From: CAYHXN01 sp964373675
GTDB taxonomy: Bacteria > Patescibacteriota > Minisyncoccia > UBA6257 > WO2-44-18
DNA length: 64,000 nt
Assembly (NCBI GenBank): GCA_964373675.1
Contig: CAYJVO010000002.1
Location: 8,250 to 72,249 of the forward strand
Direction of reading: 5' to 3'
Shown: positions 26,342-36,295 of the stretch, one piece after another
How the letters are laid out: every line of letters begins with the position of its first letter
Position numbering within the stretch: position 1 is the stretch's first letter
The notes under the pieces: generated by a model
The model's input: the letters and a program-made list of their open reading frames with translations, nothing else
Database searches by the model: none
What the model was told of the DNA's origin: nothing
Made by a program: the position numbers and the translations under genes

Positions 26342-26987
26342 TAAGTCGCGGGATTTCTGTTTTCACAGCTGTATCATTCGGATTAAATTCCAATACTTTT
26401 TTATAATACTCAATCGCCTTTTCTTTGAATCCAAAATCGCGATAAAAATTGGCCAGCGTATAATAGGAACCGTAGATATTATTAAAGTCTCGCTGAACAG
26501 CGGCCAAATAATTAGCTTCCGCTTTTTTAAAATCGTTCAAATAATAGCCGTATAAATTAGCTAAGTTTAAATAAGGCAAAACCGGCTCCGGAGAAAGCAA
26601 TTTCGCGTATTCCCAGGCATCGCGAGCGCCTTGGTAATTATTAAAAAACTTTTTGTGGATACCTACTGCCATCCAGCTTTCAAAATCTCCCGGTTTATTT
26701 TTTAAAATTTCGGCTAAATCGGCTAAATACTGTTTTTGTTTTTTCAGAGCCGACTGCGGCAGTTGAGAAATGATCGGATCGCTGCCAATAAAATTAATTG
26801 GTTCTCCGGCATAAACCGGCAATTTACTTGCCGGATTCTCTTGCGCAACTTTTTTTTCTTCTGCCGTCTCTAAATTTTGAGCTACCGGCGTAAACTCTGT
26901 ATCTTTTCCTTTTATTAAAAGGTGGCTTGCGGCTACTATTGATAAAGCCAAAAGAGGAATTCCAACAAAGAAAATCAGCTTTCTCAT
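26334..26987 (-). CDS. Membrane-anchored tetratricopeptide-repeat protein
   Basis: 217 aa from ATG 26987. An N-terminal signal anchor (LIFFVGIPLLALSIVAASHLL) and a spacer are followed by TPR-like helices: AWEYAKLLSPEPVLPYLNLA, KAEANYLAAVQRDFNNIYGS, YRDFGFKEKAIEYYKKVLEF. Likely faces the outside and scaffolds an envelope or glycan complex (inference). A TTG 12 codons upstream is also in frame but has no RBS. First gene of the operon after the surface-protein terminator. Confidence 0.75.
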   Translation of the reverse strand: MRKLIFFVGIPLLALSIVAASHLLIKGKDTEFTPVAQNLETAEEKKVAQENPASKLPVYAGEPINFIGSDPIISQLPQSALKKQKQYLADLAEILKNKPGDFESWMAVGIHKKFFNNYQGARDAWEYAKLLSPEPVLPYLNLANLYGYYLNDFKKAEANYLAAVQRDFNNIYGSYYTLANFYRDFGFKEKAIEYYKKVLEFNPNDTAVKTEIPRLND

Positions 26988-27016
26988 ATCAGCTAACTTA
27001 TCAAATTTAACTGATA

Positions 27017-27050
27017 AAAACAATCCCGCCCTCGCTGGTGCGAGGGCGGG
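27017..27050 (-). terminator. Strong terminator of the surface-layer-type gene
   Basis: 10-bp GC stem CCCGCCCTCG/CGAGGGCGGG (27025-27050) followed by ATTGTTTTT on the minus strand. A smaller hairpin CCGCC/GGCGG precedes it after the stop. Confidence 0.88.
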
Positions 27051-27104
27051 ACGCTAACTAATTAAGATCTCAAGCTCGTCCGCCTTTGGCGGAGATTACC
27101 CTAA

Positions 27105-30100
27105 TTAGAAGCTAAGCACTTCGGATGACATAGATACGGTTGGCAAGCCAGACAACAGGAATCCGGTGAACCAATCATCAGAAGCAATGGATTGCGTGGT
27201 GTTGGTAGCGTTATCTGACCAGATGAAGTCTTCATCAGCTTCAACCAAGGCGTCAATCAATGAAGCCGTAGCAGCAAATCTGCCAGCCGCGCTTGAAGCA
27301 GCAGCAGTTTGCGAGTAATCGCAAGCGCTGACAACGTTTTCAGTCGCCGCCGCATCGCACTGTACTGCGTTCCAAGCCGCATCACCCAATAGTTTAGTTG
27401 TAATCGTTGGCGTGCTGGAAGCGCCAGTCACGTCAGCTTTCAACTCAAACCATCGAGTTTCGCCAGCCGGAATTCTGATTGCCGCAGCAGTTGCGCCGCT
27501 GGTATCAGTCGGGTTAAAGAGCACTGGCACATCAACATCTGAATCAGCATCGGTTACTGTGCCGTCGCCGCCGCTAGCGTCAAAATCTCTGTTAGCTTCA
27601 TTGCCATCAGCAATTGCCAAACCAAATTGGTTCAACAATCCGCTGGAGCTGCCGCAAGAACCCAAGCTAAATCCAGAATCGGAGTAGCAAAAAGCTCTGA
27701 GGTTAGTTACAGCGAATACCGCAGTGTCAGAAGGCTGAGTTACTGACGTAGTATTCGTTGAAAGATTAAAGGTGAACTTGTACAAGCTAACACCATTAGT
27801 GCCAGCCGGCGCTTCAACCTTGAAGCGGTACAAGATCTGATCAGAGGTATTGCTGAACTTACCGGAAGTAGCCAGTTTGGTAAGCGTTGGAATCGCTTTC
27901 ACGATTCTTCCGCCACTAGAGTTGGTGTCAGCATCAACGGCATCATCATCAGCGCCGTTGTAGATCGTGCTGCCAGAAGAGATACCAGTGGCTTTAAGGC
28001 CTTGTTCGCCTTCAGCCGCGTCATCATCTGGAGCATCGCCCCAACCGCCATCCCAGTTAATTGTTAGCAAATGACCGGGAACGGCTTGGGAAAGATTAAC
28101 GCCAATCGGAGCGATATCGGCTTTAACCGTCAAGAGCTTCTGAGTATCCTTCGGAACCGTAAAGCCAGTCAAAGTGGCGGTGGCATAATCGCTGGAAAAG
28201 ATTGCTTCACCAACTTTGGTTGCGCCATCCCACAAGGTCACTTTGGTTAGATCAGAAGGAGAATTGGAAGCGTTAGCTTGACCGTTATCAGACGAGGAGC
28301 TTGCGATTTGAAGACCTATCTGATCCAAACGAATATCCTCATAAATCGCATCAAGTCTGAAGACTGCTAAGGTTTGATCAACCGTGCCTGCCTGTACGAG
28401 TTTCAGACCCGGACTAGCTGAATCAAGAGAAAGCGTTAAGGTTCCGGAAGTTTGCGGTATAATCGTTCGGCCGTTATCCGCGGTAATGGTCTCTGAAAGA
28501 GAAGTACCGGAAGTAACGCCGGTAGAAACTATCGTACTAGCTGCATTAATCAGACCCCAACCGACAAACTCGCTAGTGCCGCCGGCAGTCAAGTTACACT
28601 TAAGAGTTAAAATCTTAGAGGTGCCTTTCGGAATCACTAAGCCAGTATCAAGAGTGAAGGTCTTGTCTGCGCCAGCTGCGTCGTCATTGGTCGGATTAAC
28701 GGTATTTGATCCGCTAGTAATTACAGTAGCGCCATCAAACAGCTGACAATTAGATAATTCATCAGCCGTGTTGGCCGGATATGATGTCGTCAAATCCAGC
28801 ACCATTTGCGTTACCTTGACATCCTCTCCGGATTCGGTGGCGTCTAACACATATTTAGCAAACGAATAAGCGTTAGTGCCCCGAACCACATTTTGGTCAG
28901 GAGATGTCGTAGCCGTGTCCGTTGAAATGGTAACCCTCAAATCAGCGGTCTTCATTGTCATTGCGCTCATCGTTACCGTGCCGCCGCCTGGAGTAATGGT
29001 CTGGGCCGTGCTTAGACCCCGAACCGTTGTCCAGTCGCCATTCGCTGTGGTAGAAGCCTGGATCTGATCGTTCTGGCTGAAGTCAGTGCCAAGTTTACCA
29101 ACAAGTTTGTAAACATGGCGGCCGACTTTCAGAGTAACAGTGTCAGTAAAGCGGATGGCATTATTGTAGCCAGCCTGGCCGTCAACTGGACCAGCAATGA
29201 CATTACCGTTTTCATCAAGCAGTTTGATGTTAGTAATATCGTTGGTATCAATGGAACCGCCGGTGCCGGCCGCTTCAGTCAAAGCAACATCAAAGTTCAT
29301 GGCCGCAGTCGTAATATCTTCGCCCTTAACATCAGCCAAGAAGCCGCCTAACGGCTGGTCTCCTAGGTTTTCTGCAATATTTTGAGAGACAACTGCGGTG
29401 GCTTTTTCCACTGTCAGAGTGCCAGCGCCGATAGTAGCCTGCGAAGCATCGTATCGTGGATTATTGGTCTGGAAATCGTTATCATCGTCAGTGCTATCAG
29501 CAGCTGCCTCGCCGCTGCCGATTGGCAAAATGTCATAGCCGTAAGTCAAACCAGTAACTTTAACGTCTGCGAGACGATAAAGATCAAAGTCAATGGTTCG
29601 GTTAGAACCGCTGAGAATATCTCCTTTGATATAGACCTCCTTGTTAAGACCTTTTTCAATCTTAACGCCGCTGCCGAATTTAGCGGTGTAATACTTACCG
29701 TCAGAGCTGATCTCAACATCGTAGGCAACGCCGTCAAGATAAATCTTTGTATTACCCAAATCGGAGGTTGCCGCCGAACCGGATTGGTTTAATCTAACAG
29801 ACTTAACCAAAACGTCTTCATTAGAACCGGCAGTCATTTTCAAGGCCGTAAAGATATAACCTTTTGTGCCGATTTCTTTGGTAACGTTGTTGCGCGGATC
29901 CAATGGACCGACATCCAATGTTACGCTGCCGATTGTCAGAGTGCTGTTAACGGTCATTACGTTTCCCGTCAACGGAAAAGTGGCATTCACAGCCGCTCCA
30001 TTAGTCTCTACTCCAACCAAGGTCAAAGTAATTAATTGGCCGTTATAGTCGTTCTGGTCGCTATCAGAATCACCGGCTAAGGTAATCGTCCGAGTCTGAC

Positions 30101-30887
30101 CAGCTTTAACTACAAAAGAATCGGTGAGTTTTAGACGGTGGTCGGATCCAAAGGTTTTGGCATCGCCAATGCGAACGCCGTCTTCATCCAAATGAACTAC
30201 TCCGCTAAAAGCGGCATCATTACCCTGACCAGTCCTCTCAACTGTCAAAGACTTAACGGTAACATCGCCATCAGCCGATGCAGTTAATAATAATTTAGTA
30301 AATGGTCGGCTGGCGAATGATTCGCCGAATAGTCCTGAAACTGGTTGATCAGGAGCCAAAGTAACAGTCAAACCAGTACCCGTACCCGGCGTTGGAGCCG
30401 GAGCTGGGGCTGGAGCCGGAGCTGGGGCTGGAGCCGCTGCCAGCGAAGCATACTTAGCCCGAGATTTAGAACCAAAGTATCCTGCCGCTGGAGAAACGGC
30501 GCTAGCCGCCTGCCACTTGGCAACAGCAGATTGAGACAACGAACCAAAATAGGTCGTCTCATTGCCGGACGAACCAGAGCCGCTTGACGCTACCGGATAT
30601 CCGGATGCGTTAAGATATTGCTGCAAGCATTTCACGTCATCCCCTCTTACACCCACGGTGAGGTCGCGAGTGAAATTGCAAGAAACAGAAACGCCTGCGC
30701 CGGCCTGAGCCGTGGCTAATTTTGCCTGCAATTGCTGAATCTGAGCTAACAAGGCATTAATTTGAACTTGCAGCTCAGACACGCTCTGCGCGTGAGCTAT
30801 TGGAATCAGCATCGCTGATCCAGATAGCCAAATCGCCGTTGTCGCTGAAAGGACAACAGACGAAATTTTCTTAGTTAAATTACTCAT
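27105..30887 (-). CDS. Giant S-layer-type surface protein with peptidoglycan-binding domain
   Basis: 1260 aa. Signal peptide (VVLSATTAIWLSGSAMLIPIAHA), short coiled coil (LQVQINALLAQIQQLQAKLA), then a PG_binding_1-like domain (about 70-150: VGVRGDDVKCLQQYLNASGYP, YFGSLSQSAVAKWQAA, AAGYFGSKSRAKY). A Pro-Ala linker leads to a long Thr/Ser/Asp-rich array of Ig-like beta domains with acidic D-x-D clusters suggestive of Ca binding. Matches the abundant CPR surface-layer-like proteins: the N-terminus holds the wall and the rest builds the coat. Monocistronic with its own terminator. Glycan genes next door may modify it (inference). Confidence 0.85.
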   Translation of the reverse strand: MSNLTKKISSVVLSATTAIWLSGSAMLIPIAHAQSVSELQVQINALLAQIQQLQAKLATAQAGAGVSVSCNFTRDLTVGVRGDDVKCLQQYLNASGYPVASSGSGSSGNETTYFGSLSQSAVAKWQAASAVSPAAGYFGSKSRAKYASLAAAPAPAPAPAPAPAPTPGTGTGLTVTLAPDQPVSGLFGESFASRPFTKLLLTASADGDVTVKSLTVERTGQGNDAAFSGVVHLDEDGVRIGDAKTFGSDHRLKLTDSFVVKAGQTRTITLAGDSDSDQNDYNGQLITLTLVGVETNGAAVNATFPLTGNVMTVNSTLTIGSVTLDVGPLDPRNNVTKEIGTKGYIFTALKMTAGSNEDVLVKSVRLNQSGSAATSDLGNTKIYLDGVAYDVEISSDGKYYTAKFGSGVKIEKGLNKEVYIKGDILSGSNRTIDFDLYRLADVKVTGLTYGYDILPIGSGEAAADSTDDDNDFQTNNPRYDASQATIGAGTLTVEKATAVVSQNIAENLGDQPLGGFLADVKGEDITTAAMNFDVALTEAAGTGGSIDTNDITNIKLLDENGNVIAGPVDGQAGYNNAIRFTDTVTLKVGRHVYKLVGKLGTDFSQNDQIQASTTANGDWTTVRGLSTAQTITPGGGTVTMSAMTMKTADLRVTISTDTATTSPDQNVVRGTNAYSFAKYVLDATESGEDVKVTQMVLDLTTSYPANTADELSNCQLFDGATVITSGSNTVNPTNDDAAGADKTFTLDTGLVIPKGTSKILTLKCNLTAGGTSEFVGWGLINAASTIVSTGVTSGTSLSETITADNGRTIIPQTSGTLTLSLDSASPGLKLVQAGTVDQTLAVFRLDAIYEDIRLDQIGLQIASSSSDNGQANASNSPSDLTKVTLWDGATKVGEAIFSSDYATATLTGFTVPKDTQKLLTVKADIAPIGVNLSQAVPGHLLTINWDGGWGDAPDDDAAEGEQGLKATGISSGSTIYNGADDDAVDADTNSSGGRIVKAIPTLTKLATSGKFSNTSDQILYRFKVEAPAGTNGVSLYKFTFNLSTNTTSVTQPSDTAVFAVTNLRAFCYSDSGFSLGSCGSSSGLLNQFGLAIADGNEANRDFDASGGDGTVTDADSDVDVPVLFNPTDTSGATAAAIRIPAGETRWFELKADVTGASSTPTITTKLLGDAAWNAVQCDAAATENVVSACDYSQTAAASSAAGRFAATASLIDALVEADEDFIWSDNATNTTQSIASDDWFTGFLLSGLPTVSMSSEVLSF

Positions 30888-31038
30888 TTTTGTTTAATTA
30901 ATTTTTCGACTTTATGTTTATTTAATTTTTATGCTATCGACCAGTATATTTTTAATTTAATTTAGGATTACCTCCCCTTGTCGTCGACCTTGCCGCTAAT
31001 CATTCAGTGAGGATGATGACTTTAAGCGGAAGCACAAG

Positions 31039-31066
31039 AGTATAATCTTTCTGGTTGCCTGTTAAA
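31039..31066 (-). promoter_or_regulatory. Candidate promoter of the surface protein gene
   Basis: Minus-strand TTTAAC, 16-bp spacer, TATACT. It would give a leader of about 145 nt before the ATG at 30887. A second AT-rich -10-like TATACT lies nearer the gene, so the true start is uncertain. Confidence 0.45.
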
Positions 31067-31070
31067 GTAA

Positions 31071-31198
31071 AAAATTCAGCCGTAATGAGGCTGAAAATAA
31101 TGCACATCGATATCTCAAAAATATCGATCATATCATGCGGTTCAGCCTCACACTGAACCTCCCTGCCATCAGCAGAGAAACTTATTCAGTTTTCTGTA
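31071..31198 (-). terminator. Hairpin array ending in a terminator between regulator and surface gene
   Basis: Hairpins at 31139-31159, 31106-31128 and 31075-31095 have 7-8-bp perfect stems and all have 7-nt loops; they are spaced by exactly 10 nt. The last, TTCAGCC/GGCTGAA, is followed by TTTTTT on the minus strand and can terminate transcription from the regulator gene. A fourth, bulged stem lies at 31173-31196. The gene-free stretch 30888-31271 otherwise holds the surface gene's promoter and leader. Confidence 0.6.
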
Positions 31199-31271
31199 AA
31201 ATATAACGAATATCTCGGCTTTTCATTACGGCAATTTTAATTGCCGAATTAGTGAGGAAATCCGGCAAAAA

Positions 31272-31874
31272 TCATAAGTTCGCCTTTGCCGTATAATAAG
31301 TAGCTGGTCCGCCATTACCAATTCGCTCAGCTAATCCCTGATTGCATAGTTTTTGAAGGTCATATCTTATGGTTCTCTCACTTACCTCTGGAAATTCGGC
31401 AATAATGTCTTTTAAAGCAATTTTGCCTGATTGCCGAATCTTTTCAATAATGGCACTTTGCCGAATTGCCATATTAATTGCCGAATTGCCGTTTCCATTG
31501 CCGTTGCCATTATTACTATCAATTTGGTTATCCTGACTTTTTATTACTTCAGGAACTTTAGAAAACTCGTTTTCTAAATTCGGTGATTGCTCTAATCCGG
31601 TAACTTGCCTGATTGCCGAATCTAAGATCCCTAATTGATGAATAATAATAGTTGCATTTGCCGGATCAATCTCATAAATATTCTTGGCAAGCTCTACCAC
31701 TCCAGTTAATACTGCGATGAATCCTGCCGCTTGTTCATATTGACGGCTAAGCACTTCTTCTAAAAGCTGAAAAGATAATTTCTCCAATCGGTTCTTTAAT
31801 TCCGGCCGGCGGACGTAGGCCGCAATTTTGACAATCGCCGAACTAATTTCTTTTACTTTCTGATTTACAAACAT
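31272..31874 (-). CDS. Winged-helix (DeoR-type) transcription regulator with helical N-domain
   Basis: 200 aa. The C-terminal 60 residues (KIALKDIIAEFPEVSERTIR, YDLQKLCNQGLAERIG) form a winged helix like DeoR/FaeA-type domains. Residues 1-100 are all-helical, probably for dimerisation. The linker has an Asn-Gly run (NNGNGNGNGN) and IRQSAIIEKIRQSG, coded by CGGCAATT-type words. The same words recur in the intergenic DNA at 31229-31250, which might be autoregulatory sites or repeat spread. It lies just upstream of the surface gene and might control it (inference). Confidence 0.7.
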   Translation of the reverse strand: MFVNQKVKEISSAIVKIAAYVRRPELKNRLEKLSFQLLEEVLSRQYEQAAGFIAVLTGVVELAKNIYEIDPANATIIIHQLGILDSAIRQVTGLEQSPNLENEFSKVPEVIKSQDNQIDSNNGNGNGNGNSAINMAIRQSAIIEKIRQSGKIALKDIIAEFPEVSERTIRYDLQKLCNQGLAERIGNGGPATYYTAKANL

Positions 31875-31963
31875 TAGTAATAAGTTTATCCGTATCAGGT
31901 ATCAAGTGTCAAGAATTGAAATTTGCTAATGTTATAAAAAAATGTAAACCTGATACTTGAAAC

Positions 31964-32788
31964 ATGAAACCCGCAACTAAAGTATCAACTGCCGTTCTAC
32001 CGGTTGCCGGACTGGGAACCAGATTAATGCCTTTAACACTCCACCAGCCAAAAGCCATGGTCGGTATTATTGATCGGCCGGTTATTCATTATGTAATTGA
32101 CGAGGTGTTGACTGCTGGCATCAAAAACATTGTTATCGTGATCGGGCCCAAACAAAAAGAATTTAAAAAATATATTCAATATCTCAAAAAATGCGATCCG
32201 GAATGGCAAAAATTGAAAATTCATTTTGATTTTGCAATCCAAAAGATGCCCCGCGGAAACGGAGAGGCGATTTTATGCGCAGAAAGATTTATTAAAAAAC
32301 AACCCTTCTTGCTTTGTTTCGGCGATGAGATTTTAGCAGCTAAAGAATCGCCGCTCAAAACCATGCTTCAATTATTTTATAAAACCAATCTCCCCGCCCT
32401 AATCGTGGAACCGGTTCCTAAAAAACTGATTCCTCAATACGGGATAGTGAAAATCAAAGATGGCGAAATTTTAGACATTGTGGAGAAGCCAAAAATTAAA
32501 GAAGCTCCCTCAAATCTGGCCATTATCGGTCGTTATATCATTACGCCGGAAATCCTGCCTTTTATCAAAAAATTGGCTGCTCAAACGCCGCTAGACCAAG
32601 AAATATATTTAGCAGACGCCCTTCGGCTCTATTTAAAAAATAGTGGGCGAATTCTTGGCTGGAGATTTACCGGACAAAGATTTGACGCTGGTTCCAAGCT
32701 CGGCATCCTTAAAGCGCAAGCTTATTTTGGTATCCATCATAAAAAGCTTGGCAAAGAATTTAGAAAATTTCTTAAACGGAGTTTATGA
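31964..32788 (+). CDS. galU: UTP-glucose-1-phosphate uridylyltransferase (GalU-like)
   Basis: Makes UDP-glucose from UTP and glucose-1-phosphate, the precursor for the sulfoquinovose and other glycan genes. 274 aa with AVLPVAGLGTRLMPLT and PKAMVGIIDRPVIHYVIDE (nucleotide loop), then GNGEAIL, FGDEIL, VEKP and IIGRYIITPEI, in family order. Word repeats (TGATACTTGA) lie just upstream of the ATG. Confidence 0.88.
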   Translation: MKPATKVSTAVLPVAGLGTRLMPLTLHQPKAMVGIIDRPVIHYVIDEVLTAGIKNIVIVIGPKQKEFKKYIQYLKKCDPEWQKLKIHFDFAIQKMPRGNGEAILCAERFIKKQPFLLCFGDEILAAKESPLKTMLQLFYKTNLPALIVEPVPKKLIPQYGIVKIKDGEILDIVEKPKIKEAPSNLAIIGRYIITPEILPFIKKLAAQTPLDQEIYLADALRLYLKNSGRILGWRFTGQRFDAGSKLGILKAQAYFGIHHKKLGKEFRKFLKRSL

Positions 32789-32808
32789 GATCGGATTTCA
32801 TAATGACA

Positions 32809-33522
32809 CTAAATACTCCACTGCGAAGTTAAAAAGATGACTATGCTTAATAAAATAAAAACTGTCAGATCCTGGAAAACGACTTTCGGATTTAAAACTT
32901 TTTGACGGTATTTAAAAATTAAATCACTCAGCAGCCAGGCGATTAAAAAGGCGAGGTTGGTTTGTTGTAAAAATCCAATCGGCAAAAAAGCGATGGCTGC
33001 CGCGCTCTGAGTTAATAAAAATGACGGAACCCAACTCCAAATCGGGCTTCCTTTTAAAATGCCGTTAAACAAAAATAATGAAACGACAAAAAATCCTAGC
33101 AGATTAAAAATAAACCGATCGCTCGGCGTCGCCAATACAAAGAAAACCAATAAGGTCAGATAAAACAGCCCTAAATAAAAAAGCCAGCCTGCGCGCTGGC
33201 GGTCAACAAAAACCAAATTTTTAATTCCCAGCAACAGATAAAAAAGCGCGGCAGAAGCTAAAATCGCTAACGGCGCAAATCTAGAAAGCTCCCAATTCAA
33301 CAACAAGCTTACCAACAACAAAACTATGAGCTGGCTGCCGTAATGAAAAGTCTGAAAAATCGGCCGCAAATATAAAATCAGCGCTGCCGCCAGAAAAACT
33401 GCCGTTGGCAGCAAGGCAAAATTGCTGAATTTTACCAAAGCCAAAAGTCCGCCGAAAATCAACGCCTTAAACGCTAATCGCGATTGCGGATTCTTTAAGA
33501 CTAACCTTAACTTTATCGCCAT
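32809..33522 (-). CDS. Multi-pass membrane protein, unknown
   Basis: 237 aa with about seven hydrophobic helices (LLALVKFSNFALLPTAVFLAAALILYL, given only in part; QLIVLLLVSLLLNW; LLGFFVVSLFLFNGIL). No motif recognised. The first 19 codons overlap the 3' end of clpB by 56 bp, so it is probably co-transcribed and translationally dependent. I do not recognise a family. Confidence 0.7.
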   Translation of the reverse strand: MAIKLRLVLKNPQSRLAFKALIFGGLLALVKFSNFALLPTAVFLAAALILYLRPIFQTFHYGSQLIVLLLVSLLLNWELSRFAPLAILASAALFYLLLGIKNLVFVDRQRAGWLFYLGLFYLTLLVFFVLATPSDRFIFNLLGFFVVSLFLFNGILKGSPIWSWVPSFLLTQSAAAIAFLPIGFLQQTNLAFLIAWLLSDLIFKYRQKVLNPKVVFQDLTVFILLSIVIFLTSQWSI

Positions 33523-36157
33523 CTTTAATTTGTCCCTTAATCATCCAGTCAGCCAGCTGATCAAGAACAGCTTTTTGGATCAAGCGCTTAATCGGCCGCG
33601 CGCCGTAATCGGGATCAAATCCGTTTTTTATAATGTACTTTTTCGCCGCTTCGTCAACAGCGATTTTAATGTTACGCTCGGCTAATTTTCTTCTCACCAA
33701 ATCCAATTGAATATCCACGATTTTTCCAATATCCTCCGGTTTCAATGAATTAAACACAATTATCTCATCCAGCCGGTTCAAAAATTCCGGTTTAAAGGTC
33801 TGTTTTAATGAAGTCAACGCCCGTTCTTTAAAATCGGCTTCCTTATTAAGAAATTCGTTCTGGTCGCCATTGCCAAAACCCATTTGCGCCATCTCCTTAA
33901 AATACTGACTGCCGACATTGGAGGTCAAAATAATAATAGTATTTTTAAAATTCACCGTTCGTCCTTTGGCGTCAGTCAACCGGCCGTTATCCAAAATCTG
34001 AAGCAGAATGTTAAAAACCTCCGGATGAGCTTTTTCAATCTCATCAAACAAAATCAAACTGTACGGCCGGTGGCGAATAGCTTCCGTTAATTGTCCGCCC
34101 TCTTCAAAACCAACGTATCCGGGTGGGGAACCAATCAACCTTGCTACGGCGTGCTTTTCCATGTACTCCGACATGTCAATTCTCACCAGCGCTTTTTCAT
34201 TGTTAAACATAAATTCCGCCAATGCTCTGGCTAATTCGGTTTTGCCGACACCGGTCGGCCCCAGAAACATAAAGGAGCCGAGGGGGCGATTTTCATCCGC
34301 TAATCCGGCGCGGGCTCGCCGCAAAGCGTTGGCAACAGCGCCCAGCGCTTCTTTTTGACCAACCACGCGATCAGATAAAACTTCTTCAATTTTGGAAAGT
34401 TTTTCGCTTTCCGTCTCTAACATTTTTGTTATTGGAATGCCGGTCCAACGCGAAACCACTGCCGCAATATCCTCTTCATCCACCGCTTCTTTAATAAATC
34501 CTTCTCCACCTCCGGTTCGGTACGGGGCATGCTTTTGACCCCGCACCAGAACCTCCGGTTCGGTACGGAGCATACTTTTGGTAAAGTGTTTCTTCTCAAA
34601 CACTTTATAATCTTTCTCTGCCGCCGGCAGTTTGCCATAAATAATCTGCGCCACTCGTTCCAAATCGCCTCCCCTTTCTGCCAACTCTGCCTCGCGCCGC
34701 AAATCTTCAATTTTTTTGCGCAAATTATGCAAATTTTCAAAAGCTAATTTTTCCGAATGCCAAACTGCCGAAAGTTCGTCATTCTTTTCTTTTAATTTCG
34801 CTGCCTCCTTGTCAATCGTTTTAATCCGCTCTTTGCTTTTAGCTAATGATTCTTTGTTTAAGGCCGACCGTTCCACCTCCAATCGGGTAATATCACGCCT
34901 GATTTTATCTATCTCCGCCGGCAGGCTTTCGGTCTCCAGTCTTCGAGCGGCCGCCGCCTCGTCAATCAAATCCACTGCCTTATCCGGCAAAAAGCGATCC
35001 GAAATGTACCGGGCAGAGAGATTAACTGCGGCCATTAAAGCTTCTTCGCTGATCCGCAAGCCGTGATGAATTTCGTATTTTTCTTTCAAGCCGCGCAAAA
35101 TCGCCAGCGCATCTTCAATGCTTGGTTCCTCTACCATAACCGGCTGGAAACGCCGCTCCAACGCCGGGTCCTTTTCAATATGACGCTGGTATTCTCTGAT
35201 GGTGGTAGCGCCAATGCAATGAAGTTCTCCCCGCGCTAGCGGCGGTTTTAAAATATTGGAAGCATCCACCGCTCCCTCGGCAGCTCCGGCGCCGACGATC
35301 ATATGAATCTCGTCAATAAACAAAATCAATCGGCCGGCTGAATTCTGAATTTCCTTAATAAACGCCTTTAAACGATCTTCAAATTCACCGCGGAATTTCG
35401 TGCCGGCGATCAAAGAGCCGAGATCCAGCATGACAATCTCCCTGTCTTTTAAAGTCTCTGGAACATCGCCGCTAACAATCCGCTGAGCTAATCCTTCAAC
35501 AATTGCCGTTTTGCCAACGCCCGACTCGCCGATTAAGACCGGGTTATTTTTAGTGCGCCGAGACAACACCTGGATTAAACGACGCAATTCGTCTTCACGG
35601 CCGATTACCGGATCCAATTTGCCTTCTTTAGCCTTGTCAGTAAGATTAACGGCATATTTATCCAAAACCTGAAATTTGCTTTCCGGCATCTCGTCGGTTA
35701 TATGCATAGAACCCCGAAGTTGTGCCAGCGTCCTAAACGCCGATTCCCGGTGTAAACCGAACTTATCCAAAATCCGCTTTGCGCTGGAAACCACTTCCAT
35801 AATGCCCACCAACAAATGCTCGCAGGAAATATACTCATCTTTTTGAGATAAAGCGATTTTGCCGGACCGGTCTAAAATCTGCATCAGCTCTTGAGAAAGG
35901 TACAACTGTCCGACAGCTGAATGTGCCGACAAAATCTTCGGCATTTTTCGCATCTCCTCCTCAATTTCCGCATCCAAAGCTTCCAAATTAATCCCGGATT
36001 TAATCAAAATCGGGCGAACCAGCGACTGTTCGTCAGTAATTAAAGCGGAAAGTAAATGGACGGCCTTGAATTCGCCGTGGTTTTTCCGAGCGGCCAAATC
36101 TTGAGCATTTTGCAATGCTTCTTGGGCCTTAATGGTAAAACGATTAAAATTTCTCAT
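33467..36157 (-). CDS. clpB: ATP-dependent disaggregase ClpB
   Basis: 896 aa. Clp-N repeats (1-145), NBD1 with GESGVGKT and [10 protein letters not shown], a full coiled-coil middle domain (about 400-525) marking ClpB rather than ClpC, NBD2 with [11 protein letters not shown] and [10 protein letters not shown], and the AAA C-domain ([13 protein letters not shown]). Between the middle domain and NBD2 an extra segment of about 30 aa is coded by two 30-bp direct repeats (34508-34537, 34551-34580) read in different frames, so it arose at DNA level. CIRCE upstream predicts heat-shock control by HrcA. Confidence 0.95.
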   Translation of the reverse strand: MRNFNRFTIKAQEALQNAQDLAARKNHGEFKAVHLLSALITDEQSLVRPILIKSGINLEALDAEIEEEMRKMPKILSAHSAVGQLYLSQELMQILDRSGKIALSQKDEYISCEHLLVGIMEVVSSAKRILDKFGLHRESAFRTLAQLRGSMHITDEMPESKFQVLDKYAVNLTDKAKEGKLDPVIGREDELRRLIQVLSRRTKNNPVLIGESGVGKTAIVEGLAQRIVSGDVPETLKDREIVMLDLGSLIAGTKFRGEFEDRLKAFIKEIQNSAGRLILFIDEIHMIVGAGAAEGAVDASNILKPPLARGELHCIGATTIREYQRHIEKDPALERRFQPVMVEEPSIEDALAILRGLKEKYEIHHGLRISEEALMAAVNLSARYISDRFLPDKAVDLIDEAAAARRLETESLPAEIDKIRRDITRLEVERSALNKESLAKSKERIKTIDKEAAKLKEKNDELSAVWHSEKLAFENLHNLRKKIEDLRREAELAERGGDLERVAQIIYGKLPAAEKDYKVFEKKHFTKSMLRTEPEVLVRGQKHAPYRTGGGEGFIKEAVDEEDIAAVVSRWTGIPITKMLETESEKLSKIEEVLSDRVVGQKEALGAVANALRRARAGLADENRPLGSFMFLGPTGVGKTELARALAEFMFNNEKALVRIDMSEYMEKHAVARLIGSPPGYVGFEEGGQLTEAIRHRPYSLILFDEIEKAHPEVFNILLQILDNGRLTDAKGRTVNFKNTIIILTSNVGSQYFKEMAQMGFGNGDQNEFLNKEADFKERALTSLKQTFKPEFLNRLDEIIVFNSLKPEDIGKIVDIQLDLVRRKLAERNIKIAVDEAAKKYIIKNGFDPDYGARPIKRLIQKAVLDQLADWMIKGQIKDGDKVKVSLKESAIAISV

Positions 36158-36257
36158 GCTAACGCAAATAATGCTAACCTACGAATTTACACGAATGCCA
36201 CGAATTATTTGCGTATTCGCATATATTCGCATTGTTTGCATTATTTAATTTAGTTTA

Positions 36258-36286
36258 ATAATAACAAATTAGCACTCCCATTGCAA
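36258..36286 (-). promoter_or_regulatory. clpB promoter
   Basis: Minus-strand TTGCAA (inside the CIRCE spacer), 17-bp spacer, TATTAT. Occupation of the operator would block the -35. Confidence 0.7.
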
Positions 36287-36295
36287 GAGTGCTAA
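36269..36295 (-). promoter_or_regulatory. CIRCE operator (HrcA binding site)
   Basis: Exact TTAGCACTC-N9-GAGTGCTAA. It overlaps the nifS stop codon and sits over the clpB -35. Known target of the heat-shock repressor HrcA. Confidence 0.95.

Noticed and set aside
29382..29792. 136-aa plus-strand frame
   Set aside because: Antisense shadow of the surface-layer gene, which has signal peptide, domains and a terminator.
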